The notes: generated from the sequence alone by a model not told the origin. A stretch of 64,000 nucleotides of DNA from Valencia hispanica (GCA_963556495.2 OY747702.1:40468180-40532179), one strand, 5' to 3'; shown: positions 1-10,752, numbered from the stretch's first letter. Translations and numbers: made by a program.

Positions 1-73
1 AATAATATCAAACCCTGTTTTAGTTTGTAACTTTTAAATGGTATTAAGTGCATGGTTTTAACCAGGGGCTACA
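1..73 (-). repeat. 3' LTR, first ~73 bases only
   Basis: The stretch ending TGTAGCCCCTGG (minus strand) is repeated at 6864-6939 with a few substitutions and small indels. It follows a polypurine tract directly, so this is the beginning of the downstream LTR; the rest lies beyond base 1. Confidence 0.85.
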
Positions 74-86
74 CCCTCCCCCTTCT
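74..86 (-). other. polypurine tract of the Gypsy element
   Basis: On the minus strand this reads AGAAGGGGGAGGG and abuts the TG start of the 3' LTR. This is the position and composition expected for the plus-strand priming site of reverse transcription. Confidence 0.75.
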
Positions 87-170
87 AAAACGTTTGATGT
101 CCCTATCAAACAGTCAAATGATGTAACCTAAATAAAAGTAGGGGACCTAGTTGATCTTAAACTAATACAG

Positions 171-1329
171 TCAAGACATAATGCCATAGAGTGACACCAT
201 AGGGTACAACAAGAAGAATGTCTTCAGTCCTTTAATGTTCCACTTCCAACCAGCACTCAACTCACAACTGAAGATATTTACTGGCTGGTCTGATGGCTGT
301 CCCAGTTCATCATAACTCAATCTAATGACCGGCTTCTTCACTCGACTAGAGCGCTCCACAAGGACATTTTCTTCCTCGCAGACTGCATCACCACTGCCTC
401 CTTCTTCACCTTCTAAATCCAGATCAGGGCAGAGAATCTTGCACGACCGGTGAGCTTGGTCTCCATTCATCATCATTATGAAGGTTCTGCTCCTTCACAT
501 GCTTGTCATGTGCTTTCTTGTTTCTTTGGTGATTCTTGTCAGCTGCTACTGTAGCTAGACGGTAGGCTTGTTCTAGGTCCTTCCTCAACTTTGAAACATA
601 TTGGTGGTAAGTTGTGTTTCTTCTCGTTTCATCCGATATTCCAAAACAGACGTCCACTGGCAGACGTGCCTCCCTCCCGAACATCAGGAGATAGGGTGAG
701 TATCCGGTTGCGTCATTTTGGGTGCAATTATAAGCATGCACCAGTTGACAGATGTTTTGACTCCATCTTTGCTTCTGTTTAGGATCTAAAGTCCCCAGCA
801 TGGACAACAGCGTTCGGTTAAATCTCTCAGGTTGAGGATCTCCCTGAGGGTGATAAGGAGATGTTCTAGACTTCCGGATCCCCAACATTCTCAGAAGATC
901 ATGGATGAGCTTGCTTTCGAAATCACGTCCCTGGTCGGAATGTATTCGTGCTGGAAGTCCGTAGTGAACAAAGAAGCATTCACAAAGGATTTTGACAATC
1001 GTGGATGCTTTCTGATCTTTAGCTGGAAACGCCTGAGCGTACCTTGTAAAATGATCAGTCACTACAAGGATATTTGCATACCCTTTAGAATCGGGCTCCA
1101 GAGACAGAAAATCAATGCACACTAAATCTAGTGGCCCTCTGCTGGTAATCTGGTTTAACTGAGCTGCTCGCTGGGGTAGTGCTTTACGTGTGATACATCT
1201 ACCGCATGTTCTCACGTACTGTTCCACCTCTGAGCCCATTTTAGGCCAGTAAAATCTGTTGCGAATCAACTCAACGGTCTTTTCGACTCCAAGGTGGCCT
1301 GATTCATCATGGAGGGACTCGAGCACCAT
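171..1329 (-). pseudogene. pol: pol integrase region and C-terminal tail (Gypsy)
   Basis: The 301-codon frame (424-1329) holds an integrase. An HHCC-type zinc finger comes first (HDESGHLG ... CGRC), then the DDE core with CIDFL, HSDQGRDFE and PERFNRTLL as the three acidic positions. The protein inserts element cDNA into the host chromosome. The normally conserved GQ before PERFNR reads as PQ here. A second frame (171-476) carries the acidic tail and an LSYDELG motif often seen at the C-terminal end of Gypsy Pol, so the frame changes near 430-480. RNase H lies upstream and the polypurine tract downstream. Not functional because of the frame breaks around it. Confidence 0.85.
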
Positions 1330-1503
1330 GGGAATATGTTCTCTTGGCAGAACCAGTTAAAGCACTTCTGTTCCAGTTTTGTTTTTAATCTTTTTGTGAA
1401 GCAATCCATCCACCCTGACTAGTTTACTTGCCTCTCTTTGCAGGAAGATGACCCCCTGATCAGTACACCTCTCAGGTGAGAATGCTGGTCCTCCACTTAA
1501 GGA

Positions 1504-2116
1504 TTATTTAACAGGTGCAATCACAGGGTCTCGGTCTTGAGCTTTAAGGAGATCTGCTCTGTTCATCTGAATCAAGCAGCCAAGATCTAGACGTGTTGGA
1601 TAGGCATAGCACTCTGGTATGGCTGTGGGAGAAACACAGAGAGATTCAGCATAGCAGAGGGATTCAGTAGACTGGTCTCTGGATACTTGCTTACAGAGCG
1701 CTTTAATACTGTCAGGGGTCAAACTCCTAAACTCTACACTTTCACCAGAAACAGGGTTGTGGGACAATGTGTTGGCATCAGTGTTGTTAGAACCTGGTCG
1801 ATATTGCAGTGTAAAATTATATGTTGACAGGGCAGCAAGCCAGCGGTGACCTGTGGCATTCAGTTTGGCGGTGGTAAGGATATAGGTAAGAGGGTTGTTA
1901 TCCGTCCTTCACAACAAACTCTGCTCCGTACAAATAATCGTGAAATTTTTCCACTACTGCCCACTTGAGTGCAAGGAACTCTAGCTGGTGTAGTGGATAG
2001 TTCTTCTCCGAAGAGCTGAGCTTTTGGCTGGCAAAAGCGACTGGCCTCAATCGTTCAGGATGTTTCTGATTTAGCACCGCCCCCAGACCATGAAAACTTG
2101 CATCTATGTGTAACAC
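1504..2116 (-). pseudogene. pol: pol RNase H and RNase H-integrase linker (Gypsy)
   Basis: The frame 1898-2116 reads as RNase H of a Ty3/Gypsy element: an HIDASFHGLGAVL start with the first catalytic Asp, then PVAFASQKLSSSEKNY and HQLEFLALKWAV, which carries the conserved Glu. This enzyme degrades RNA in the RNA:DNA hybrid. After 1898 the frame is lost; 1504-1767 is a separate open stretch matching the expected position of the linker before integrase. About 130 bases between them lack a usable frame. Decayed. Confidence 0.75.
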
Positions 2117-2239
2117 ATAGGGTTTTGATGGATCAGCAAATGCTAAAACAGGTGCGTTGGTGAGGCATTTAAGGATCTGCTGGAAAGCCTCTGTGCAGCT
2201 TTTATCCCATCTCTCTCCAAAGGGTTCGCTGACCTTGTA

Positions 2240-3183
2240 CTAAGTTTTCCAAGTAGTCTTTGCTGTTTTCCACTTCTTTTGGGTTGGAGGGTATACTTTG
2301 CACATTTCTGTTAGTGGCCTAACAATTAATGAATAATTTCTTATAAAACGCAGATAATATCCACAGAATCCTAAAAAAGGACTGCAGTGACGGAAGATCA
2401 GTGGGCTGCTTCCAATTGGCAACTGCCTCGACTTTACTCGGATCTGTGCCAATGCCTTGTTCAGAAACCACCTGTCCCACACATGTCACTTGGGGTTTGC
2501 AAAACTGACATTTATCCATTGACAGCTTCAGTCCAGTTTCTCCTAATCGGTCAATGACTTTGAGAAGCCTCTGCTCATGCTCCTCCAAGGTCTTTCCAAA
2601 AACATTCAGGTCATCCAGATATACAATCACCTCCAGCATGTGCATATCCCCCACTGCCTTTTTCCATGAGTCGCTGAAAGGTTGAAGGAGCACCAGTGAT
2701 TCCCTGCGGCATTCTTTCGAACTGGAAGAATCCAAGGAGAGATATAAAAGCAGTTTTTTCCTTATCCTCCTCAGCCATCGGAATCTGGTAATATCCACTC
2801 CTTAAATCTAACACCAAAAACCATTTACTTTCAGACAAACAGTCCAGAGCATCATCAATGTGGGGCACGGTGTGTTGATCTGGAATGGTTCTGCGATTCA
2901 GTGTACGATAATCAACACACATGCGGATGTGTCCATTTTTCTTTCGTGCCAAAACAATAGGCGAGGCATAAGGACTCCTTGATTCTTTGATTATTCCGGC
3001 ACCAAGAAGCCCCTGAAGATGGCGACGAAGATCCTCTACATCAGTAGGTGCTATGCGCCGTGAGCGCTCTCTGAAGGGGGTGCTATCAGTGAGTCTAATG
3101 TGGTGTTCCACTGCAGAAGATAATCCCACATCCCACTCCTCGGTTGAGAACACATGGGATCGTTCAGAGAGTTTGTCCCTCAA
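2240..3183 (-). pseudogene. pol: pol reverse transcriptase (Gypsy), three frames
   Basis: The frame 2611-3183 contains RT blocks 1-4: LGAGIIKESRSPYASPIVLA, the RMCVDYRTLN motif, LDLRSGYYQIPM (first catalytic Asp), and FERMPQGITGAPSTFQRLM. The sequence then changes frame: 2319-2798 contains IVYLDDLNVF, the YxDD catalytic box in its YLDD form, and the thumb (KLSMDKCQF). A further change to 2240-2482 picks up GFCGYYLRFI, the end of the thumb/connection. Two internal frame changes mean the enzyme cannot be made from this copy. The motifs are clear and the order is that of Ty3/Gypsy. Confidence 0.88.
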
Positions 3184-3249
3184 TCTATCTTTCCACTCAG
3201 CAGGAATAGGAGAGTCTCCAAAATCAAATAGTGTTGGATCAATCTTTTC

Positions 3250-4267
3250 CTAACTTTGTGTCTTGGGGTTTGGAATCTCAGTCACTGTGTCAACTTCATG
3301 AAGATGAGCTACTACGGGGCCAATGGGAATGGCAGTTTCCTTCAGGGACTCATTCCGCATGAAAACCAGAAACTTGTTTTTATCCAACATCTTGGAGAAT
3401 AACACTGTGGGCTGCACAAGCAGACTTGGTGGAAGAGCATGTGAAGCTGCACGTTCAGAAATGAGAATAGCATCTCCCACTCTCTTCCTTTCTATGACTT
3501 TGCAGATGGCTATATGCTCACCACCAGCTGGGATGATTAATGGCCCTGGACCTGCCCATTTAACATCAGCCACTGTGCAATTACGATGATTTAAATCTTT
3601 AGCCTTGAGATCTGCATCAACAGAGTTCTCACTCTGTCACATCCACTCTTGCTGCATAAATGGTCTTTGAGGTGGCTGCCTTCAGGTTTAAAGGGAGAGA
3701 CTATACTCTACTAACATTGGTTCCAATTAGTATTGGAATGGTGTCTGAACATCGTGGATCAGGGCATACTAAAGCTAGAACAGGGACATAATTTACCTCT
3801 TTAAAGGTCTTCCCTGAAAACTCTAGGTCTACTTGGATGTAACCTTTATATGGGTAACTGCTCCCAGACTCACTTAGACCCCAGATGGCTAACCCTGACA
3901 CTGGCTGTAAAGGAATATGTAACAAATGTTCAACATACCAGCTATCAAAAATGATCGTCAGCTGGGATCCACTATCCAAGAGAGCAGTACATGGTTTTCC
4001 ATCTACTTTAACTTGGGCAGTAGAGGGTGGTCCCACAAGTCCATTGGGTAGATGATTGGCCTGCAAACTGACTGTACTCCTCTTCACATTAGCATTTTTC
4101 ACATCAGAACGGGTACTGGTGTGTCTTTGACCTGGCTTACTCCTCCTCTGGGCGTGAATCAGCTTCTGTATGACTTTTGGATAGTTTTCTGGTGATGTAC
4201 ATTTAGTGGAGATGTGCCCATCTTCGCCACACCGGTAACAAAATATGTCACTGAGGTCTCTGTGCAT
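3250..4267 (-). pseudogene. pol: zinc knuckle, aspartic protease and protease-RT spacer (Gypsy)
   Basis: The frame 3701-4267 starts with a CCHC zinc knuckle, CYRCGEDGHISTKC, which binds nucleic acid. It continues into a retropepsin-like domain whose active-site motif is LLDSGSQLT (DSG) after VDGKPCTA. The frame is interrupted near 3700; the stretch 3250-3573 continues the spacer that joins protease to RT. The zinc knuckle frame differs from the upstream capsid frame; overlap 4159-4267 could be a decayed copy of a programmed gag-pol shift or a simple mutation. Confidence 0.8.
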
Positions 4268-5477
4268 AGCTGCTCTTGATGCATCATGAGGTGGAGAGGA
4301 GTCTTTATTGTGTAAAAGTTCCTTGGATACTGTATCAGACTTACATACATCACTGAGACTTGTTTTCTTAGACTTACAACCTCTTTCTTGAGAGCTTGTA
4401 GACTCCTGTCTTCCTCCGAGCTGCCTATTTCTGTTTGAACTGCAGATTGGCGTTCAGGAGTAGGATGCGGTGACTGAGATAAGGCTTTCAGTTCAAGAAC
4501 TTGTGATCTTAGCCGTTCAATCTCCATTCCAAGATCTTGTGCCTCTGTAACAGCTGCAGCACTACTTTTGACGTGCACGGATTTAGAGGGGTTTAATCGC
4601 CGTCGGGACACCTCGTGTTCTTCTTCTATACGTATCTCATTCAACAACTCCAGTAAGGTTGGTGGGGCACTTCTTCTTTCTCTTAGTCGGAGACTTAAAA
4701 GCATCATGTCAGATTTTGTGGCGCCTTTAATGAGTTGATCAATTCGTGCTTTATCTTTAGATGCAGGTGGCAGACCCCCCTTCTGGACCACTTTATTTAG
4801 TACTCTTTCCATCCTTCTCAAAAACTCTGATAGTTTCTCAGCTGGGTATTGGCACATCATTCTGAAAGAAAAGTAAAGCTCTTCTCCTATCTCTGTGGTA
4901 CCAAAGGTGTTTTCAATAACATTTAAATACTCTGTGGGTGTTACATCTGGATAATTGAATCTCACAGCCTGAAGAATGTCCATGGCAGGCCCTTTGACAC
5001 TCTCCATTATTCTAATTTTTTTCTCTCGATCAGGCTTGTTCGATTCTTCAATCATCAGTCTAGATTGTTCTAGCCAGTTCTCCAGTTGCTCCTCTCCTGT
5101 AGACGCTTGGAAAAGCGAATTATGGCTCATGCTTGGCTCTGGTGGTTGTGGAGGATCTGTCCTTTCTTGGTCAGTTCTCTCATTCCCCACCCCTGATGGT
5201 CCAATAATCCTCCAACGAGATGCACTGCGCTCTGGTGTAACATCAGCATCGGAATGGCATCAGCCTTGACTGCTTCTCTACACTCACAAAGAAAAGTCAG
5301 ACTTTGAGACACAGGATCATACATTCTCCCTCTGACTCTAACACGTCCAAGGGCTTTAATGGTCTGCAATGTATCCTCTATTACACTAACTTCAGTGTCT
5401 TCAGGGATATCTTTAAACAAAACAGCATGTAAGGGGTTGATACCTTCGCCTTTACACCAATGCTGTAACTGAGCCAT
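4159..5477 (-). pseudogene. gag: gag: PNMA-like matrix/RRM-like N-terminus, capsid and coiled coil
   Basis: The start at 5477 is the first ATG after the leader and gives MAQLQHWCKGEGINPLHAVL, followed by DIPEDTEVSVIEDTLQ. This resembles the N-terminal domain of the paraneoplastic antigen Ma (PNMA) family. That frame stops near 5127. The next frame (4159-5190) carries the capsid-like part with ENWLEQSRLMIEESN, RIMESVKGPAMDILQAV and the FGTTEIGEELYFSF region. A heptad-rich helix follows (roughly residues 215-240 of that frame), then a Ser/Gln-rich linker. Gag should form the virus-like particle. The two frames overlap around 5127-5190, so at least one frameshift separates the domains. Family assignment rests on remembered PNMA features, not an alignment. 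Confidence 0.8.
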
Positions 5478-5800
5478 ATTACCCTTTCAGATGAATATAA
5501 CAAATAAACACTGAGGAAAATAATATATCAGTTTCAAACTAAATAGTTGGATTTTTTTTTTCTCTCTGAATGTACTCAAAACACGCTACAGGGCTTTTCC
5601 TATGGTTAAAATGATACGTCTATAGCTGATTGCCTGGGTAAAAGGCTATTTCCATGCAAGTAATATCCAATAAATCCCAGCGGTGCCTCCATTTAATTAT
5701 GTAGCACCCCACTGTACTGTCCAGAATTAACTGGCACTGAGATCTAATAAAACAGGTGGGGTGTCTAGTTGGGTTGTCCAGGACCAATTTATGCCACCAA
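5478..5800 (-). other. 5' leader of the Gypsy element
   Basis: This stretch lies between the Gag start and the 5' LTR and is non-coding. Near 5785-5800 the minus strand reads TTTGGTGGCATAAATTGG, which resembles the sequence just after the LTR in many Gypsy elements (primer-binding region beginning TGG). The priming tRNA cannot be named. The exact LTR end is uncertain by tens of bases. Confidence 0.5.
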
Positions 5801-6067
5801 ATACCAAAAATGAGCAAAAACTTAAATACAGAGATACCCTTGATTTTTTCTGCTTAAATGTCTCCACACATAAAATGAAGCAGTCGGGGCTGTTTCCCTT
5901 CCAACCATTACTTTCTGTTTCCTATATTTTTAGAATACTAAATAATAACAGTCCAATTTAACATTTTCTTTTATATTAACTGGAACTCAAATGTTGTCAT
6001 TAACAGAACTCCATACATTTACTGATAATTACTCAACTCTATGTTACTACGTGGGCCCACACTCACA

Positions 6068-6100
<33 letters not shown>

Positions 6101-6939
6101 AGTTCGGTACCGTTTTAAGTTTATGTTGCAGGCCTGTAAGAAGCTGAGAAGAAATCTCGCCTGTGTAAATCCTCTTCCTCCGGGTAGGTAATACAGCGCA
6201 CCAACACCAGCTCGCTCCGCAGGTGTTCACTCCTCCCGCAACAGGAAGACGTTGCGAATCCAGCCGGTTAACTCCTCCCGCGTGTCGCATAAAACTTCTC
6301 GGCTACGCTGGAGTGAGTGTCGCCATGTTGACACCTTACCACGTCTCCTTCGAACCACGGCTGGTCTCCCTAGCGCTTGTTGCCTGCTCCTCCCTCCAGC
6401 ACGCTTCTGCATAAAGCCTAATCACAGCGATCAGGTCTGGCTTGTGCAAAAAAATAAAATAAAAGTCCATCAAGCAGTTCTCCCTCCGATCTCAGTCTCT
6501 GCAAACCTAGGCTGTGACCCCCATCTTTTTTCCTCGCTTCTTCTTCTTCGCACCAACCACGGCCCGTTTTTTTCCCGCGGCCTCCTAACTTTGTCTCCTC
6601 CTTCCTGTGACGTTCCCTTGTCCCTTCTTTGTCTAACCCACTTTCATTTCTATAATATCCAGTCCACCGTCCTTAGACTAATCAAATAATTAGTCCAAAA
6701 CAAATTACACCACAGTATGTAAATAAATGTCATTTTCAAAACTTTGTTTTTTTCACAAATTTCCTCAACTTGCACTTGAAAAAACAGATAACGTGCACAA
6801 TCATTAAGATTACACAATTACACAACATAATATTACATGCACCTCACTTCTTATCTTGATATAAATAATATCAAACCCTGTTTAGTTTGTCTGTAACTTT
6901 TAAAAGGTATTAAGTGCATGGTTTTAACCAGGGGCTACA
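5800..6939 (-). repeat. 5' LTR of the Gypsy element (about 1.1 kb)
   Basis: The right boundary at 6939 is fixed by the match to the 3' LTR start. The left boundary is inferred from the primer-site-like sequence near 5800. The LTR contains a GC/AC dinucleotide run (6069-6101) and a moderately GC-rich middle (6180-6600) expected to hold the promoter. No open frame in it has any sign of being a gene. Confidence 0.7.
6069..6101. repeat. (GC)n(AC)n microsatellite inside the LTR
   Basis: Four GC units run into about 12 AC units. It is embedded in the 5' LTR. Confidence 0.9.
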
Positions 6940-7247
6940 CGTAAAACTTTAGTAAACAGGGGAGTTAATGTAAATTTAATTCTGCAAGATGCGCAGGTTC
7001 CATGGCTCTTAATCAAGCCCAATCATCTGCCTTCCACCCCTGCCCAGATGTGATCTTGGTGGTTATGTCCATTGGGCCACATAATTAACTTTATCCACGG
7101 TTCTTTTTTTATTTGTGTGGGTTTTTTTGTCATTGAAGTTTTCTTATAGTTTTGCGATTAATAATTATTTAACCTTTAAACAGTTTTCATTGCTGCAGTT
7201 TATATCAGGTTTTAATGGGACAATAAGGAAAACGTCAGCACTTTTAT
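6940..7247. other. unassigned spacer between two retroelements
   Basis: Flank of the Gypsy LTR. It contains T-rich stretches near 7105-7130 and no recognisable coding motif. Any target duplication of the Gypsy insertion would begin at 6940, but the partner side is outside the window. Confidence 0.4.
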
Positions 7248-7796
7248 TTGAAGCTATTAGGATGCAAAATAATGAAAAAACGCGGAAGGCATGTTTTAAG
7301 AAAAAGGAGGGCTTTTGACTTAACTCTAAACAGCCCAACTTATATAGATGCAATAGGAATCCTCAGAGGCACCACTGAGGAAGATAAGTTAGCAAACACA
7401 ATAACAAATGGATTGGAATCCATACTCATCTGGATAACTCCTAATAAAAACATTGACAGAAAAAACTATTACTCTACTCTAGCTAACCTAAATACAGATG
7501 CTGTGGAAGCCCTGTCAGAACAAACTGATCCTACATCCTTGATGGGAGTGCATGGCAGATGTCCCTATGGATGTTGCATTATTCCATGTGCCAGAAGTGT
7601 ATGTTTGAGAATAATCCAAAATGCTGTAGAAAAAAGAGATGAAAAGGCCCATGACCCCAGAGCCATGATGCCCCTCTTAGAGAATTCTGAAGGTGCTGAG
7701 GGGGGAACTCCTGAGGAGGATGATGACAAACTGAGGAACTCTTTTTTTTTTTTTTATGTGATCTCTCTTAGGAGAGATCAAAAGAAGGAATTGTGA
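7248..7796 (+). pseudogene. env: endogenous retrovirus Env, C-terminal part (probable)
   Basis: This 182-codon frame contains YGCCIIPCARSVCLRIIQ followed by a hydrophilic, acidic tail ending in KKEL. A Cys-rich CC-x-x-PC-x-R segment followed by such a tail is what I know from the end of the transmembrane subunit in gammaretrovirus-like fish ERVs. The upstream part has no clear surface-unit or fusion sequence, so most of Env is missing. The frame ends at the edge of a purine-rich run and a candidate LTR, the normal place for an env stop. A T15 run lies inside the tail. Alternative: chance ORF in repeat DNA. I am moderately sure. Confidence 0.45.
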
Positions 7797-8122
7797 GAAT
7801 TACATTTAATCACCTTATTATTTTACTATGTTATTGATAATATTGCTCTTTTGCCTTTACATAAATTTTTACTGATTGTTTAACTATTATGCTGAGCTGT
7901 TTTAGACATAGAAGGATCTGTTAAAGGTTAAAGAAGAACTGGGACATAGATTAGTGAGAAGTGAATGAGTACATTAGCGGCTGCAGGAGGTTTAGACGTC
8001 AGACATTGCTGGGGTTCACTAGCTGCTCGGTCTCCGGTTGCATCTGTAATTGTTGATGATTGCTGATCAATTCTAATTAAAGTTGTTAAACTTAACTTCT
8101 GTCTCCTGTGGAACTCTTTTCA
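7792..8122 (+). repeat. candidate ERV LTR
   Basis: A purine-rich run (AAAAGAAGGAAT, 7780-7791) precedes TGTGAGAATTAC at 7792, like a polypurine tract before an LTR. The following ~330 bases contain an AATTAAAG polyadenylation-type signal near 8078 and a short region ending CTCTTTTCA at 8122. TG...CA ends fit an LTR, but no second copy is in the window, so the boundaries are inferred. Confidence 0.4.
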
Positions 8123-8229
8123 TAAACCAACTTGGGGGGACAGTATTAGACTGAAACCCAACAGTTGTCAGCACTTGGAAAAATATATATATTAAAACAG
8201 AATAAAACTCATTATAAAGTCAGAATAAC

Positions 8230-9120
8230 AGATGGGATTTTGTTGAAGTAGCCTGAAGAGTTTCGTGCTGCCATGCATTCCACAACATCTTAATTTGTAT
8301 TAAAGAAACCTCCTGAGGAGGAAGTTAAAGTCCCCTTTCTGTCCCTGCACCTATCAGCGTTACTAATCCTTTTTGTGCCTCTCTTGTTCAGTTCTCAAAG
8401 TGCCGGCAGGGATAGCATCACTTCATTGACAACCTACAGGCCGGGTTTGTCAATTAGACCTTGTAGTCAGCTAATCTCCAGCAGGCCCGCTCAGCTTTTC
8501 ACTCGTAGGAAGGGACAGACAAGCAGCGAGCTTTAATGCGGCCTAATGACGTTATGGGAGGAATAGCCCCATGCCGCTGGGAACCTGATAATCCCACTTT
8601 GTTCCTTTTTGATTAGTTGAGAAAGCTCCTCCTCCTCGCCCCAACCCAGTTGCTGATCTCCTTCGTGTTGTGCCGACACAATGGGGCTCCCGCCGTCAGG
8701 CCCAGTCCACCTCTTATTCTCTAAACGTCTCTGTTATTTGTAGGGCCGCAGCCGGGGGCGAGCGACCCTTTATTTTCTCCTCAATTAGCAGGAAAGGCTT
8801 GTGCTGATCACTTCCTGTGCAGGGGTGAGCGGACCCTCTCGGAGGTTATCACCGACGAGGGTTGGCGGCAGTGTTAAAGCTCCACTGATGGTTTCATGTC
8901 ACGTTGGCTCGGCGTCGGACGACAGTTGTTGCTCCTCCACAGCTCCTCCCCACTCTTTTAACCTCATTATGATGTCTCCTATTCCAGAGAGGCGTGAGGG
9001 ATTAGGCTTTGAGAGAGTCCAGCGGAAATGGGAGGACAGGTTCATCAGAAATAAAACTCTGCAGAATTTCAACCTCCCGCTTTGCAGAAATGCGGGGATA
9101 GGGAAGAGAAAGCATGTGTA
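8230..9120. promoter_or_regulatory. GC-richer island, candidate conserved non-coding element
   Basis: Composition rises clearly above the AT-rich surroundings (8300-9060) without a long convincing ORF. It has homeodomain-type cores (TTGATTAG, TCAATTAG) and the block GCGGCCTAATGA at 8538-8549, whose reverse complement recurs in another such island at 44839. No TE motif was recognised. The call is inference and needs cross-species alignment. Confidence 0.35.
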
Positions 9121-9194
9121 GATCAGACTGCTGCTTATAAAATTTGTGAATACACATGAGAACTAAGTGTTATAGGAAACCTAATCTGAATCCA

Positions 9195-9425
9195 ACGTCC
9201 AGGCTAAACTACTGTAGTTCTTTATTATATGAATGTCCAAAAGGGAACAACATTTCTAATTCTTTGTTTTATATATGTAAAACTCTAAAAGACAAAGCCT
9301 CATCTTATACTAGAGATCAGCTCGCTCTGTAAGAAACTTTGCTGCCATACCACAAGTTTACAGCTGGTCCCCCAGAGTTTTTAAATGTAGAAGGTCATCT
9401 GACTGTACTTGCCTGAATTAGATCG
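9195..9425 (+). mobile_element. heavily decayed L2-type LINE 3' coding fragment (tentative)
   Basis: The piece CTACTGTAGTTCTTTATTAT near 9210 parallels the region of the L2 element at 19278-19300 that encodes DYCNSLL. Further scattered similarity follows (TAGAGATCAG ... GCTCTGTAAG; CCCAGAGTTTTTAAA). Frame is lost. Confidence 0.3.
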
Positions 9426-9429
9426 TTAT

Positions 9430-9892
9430 AACTAGATAGTGTACTGACTTAAAGTATAGCTCTTCCAAAATCAAAGATGAAACTGAGTCCTAAGTATTTA
9501 ATGAACACGTTTGGCCAAAACATGGAGGGACATAGCTTACTCTCTCATTCCCCACTAACCCTTCTGATTCAACACCCTAAACAGTATTTAGCAATCACTA
9601 TTTTTTATTCTCTAGCATGTCCTCTTCAATGTTCTTGTTCAGTCCCTGGAGAACCAGTTCATGCCAGTCAGCTAGCAAAGCATTAAATAGTCCCTTAAGG
9701 CCAAAAGGTACAGTAGATATCTTGCTGCTCTGATTTCTGCCACCCCGGTTATCTGACATATGTCCAACAGGAACATTATACCAGAACAACAAGCTTGTTT
9801 TCTCTAACTGGAACTCCTGCCCTAGATGCATTCACTAAAACAGAGAATAGGGAATCAAATCCTAATCCCATACAAAATATTTTGTCACAACA
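9430..9892. other. unassigned
   Basis: AT-rich DNA. I see no coding signal, tandem repeat or recognisable element. Confidence 0.4.
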
Positions 9893-10752
9893 GTTATAGT
9901 TATAACACTAACCAGACCCGGCGCAATTTAGCTGGGGGGGCCCAGTTTTTATTCAACCCCTTTGCGTTTTCACGTCCCATTGGCAGTGAGTTACATACTT
10001 CCTGGTCAAATCTGCTTTTTTGACACCATTTCTATGTACATATTCATATTATACATCATATTCTACACCATTTGAAAGCTGAGATTCTTTCAGGGGCGGG
10101 CTGGCCAGAGGGAGGTTCGGAGTTTTCCTGAACGGCCGATCTGATCTAGATCGGTGGCCAGAACGTCTGCTTTTGTACATGAGTGGGGTATCTTCCTGTA
10201 CAGCGCTATTAGTGGTGCTGCAGCAGCTGCGGCTGATTACAGTAGTACCTCTCGCTGCTGCGCTGGATTCTGCTGTCAACTATTTTGATATTGTTTGCTA
10301 GCTGCTACCAGACGTTAGTAGCTTTCTTCTGCTTTGAAAGAAAGCCCGCCTAACCTCGCAGAGCTTCCAAATATATGTTGCCTTGGCGCCAGATGGTTTG
10401 AGATATCTATGGAAAAAAATGCATGACCCACCCAAATCCAACATCATCTGCCACTCAAAACCTTGATAATTCCCTTCCTTGTGTGTATATCTCATATAGT
10501 TTTCATCAGAACTACCTTTAGCATGTAAGTTGGCCTAACAATAACCCAGTACACTTCTTCTTCTTTGTGTCTATCAGCAGCCTATAAACAACAAATTGGT
10601 TCATTACCACCACTGACTGGTACGGAGTGTGGACCAGAGTCAATACATTGCATGGTTAGAATTTAGGGTGTTGTTATCTGTTTTGGGCGGGACGATACCA
10701 GAAGGCCTACCCATGGCGCCAGGTCTGACGATAACTAGTTATAACTAGATAT
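9893..10752. mobile_element. possible non-autonomous DNA transposon with imperfect terminal inverted repeats
   Basis: The left edge carries TTATAACACTAACCAGACCC then GGCGCAA. The right edge, reverse-complemented, carries TTATAACTAGTTATCGTCAG then ACCTGGCGCCA. The two align imperfectly over about 30 bases. The internal ~800 bases contain a GC-rich block (10080-10280) but no transposase. Target duplications were not resolved. Confidence 0.35.

Larger units (their letters stand above)
1..6939 (-). mobile_element. Ty3/Gypsy LTR retrotransposon with PNMA-like Gag, decayed, 3' LTR cut by window edge
   Basis: Read on the minus strand, the order is 5' LTR (about 5800-6939), leader, Gag, zinc knuckle, protease, RT, RNase H, integrase, polypurine tract and the start of a 3' LTR (73-1). 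The two LTR starts (73-1 and 6939 downward) match over about 75 bases and both begin TGTAGCCCCTGG. Protease, RT, RNase H, integrase is the Ty3/Gypsy (Metaviridae) order. The Gag resembles vertebrate PNMA proteins, which are known to be domesticated from this kind of Gypsy element. Several frame changes within gag and pol make the copy non-coding. The far LTR end lies outside the window, so target-site duplications cannot be read. Confidence 0.9.

Noticed and set aside
6227..6689. Frames of 60-145 codons around 6.2-6.7 kb
   Set aside because: They lie inside the Gypsy 5' LTR and exist because it is GC-rich there.
8801..9121. 106-codon plus-strand frame
   Set aside because: No motif; lies in the candidate non-coding island and is explained by higher GC content.
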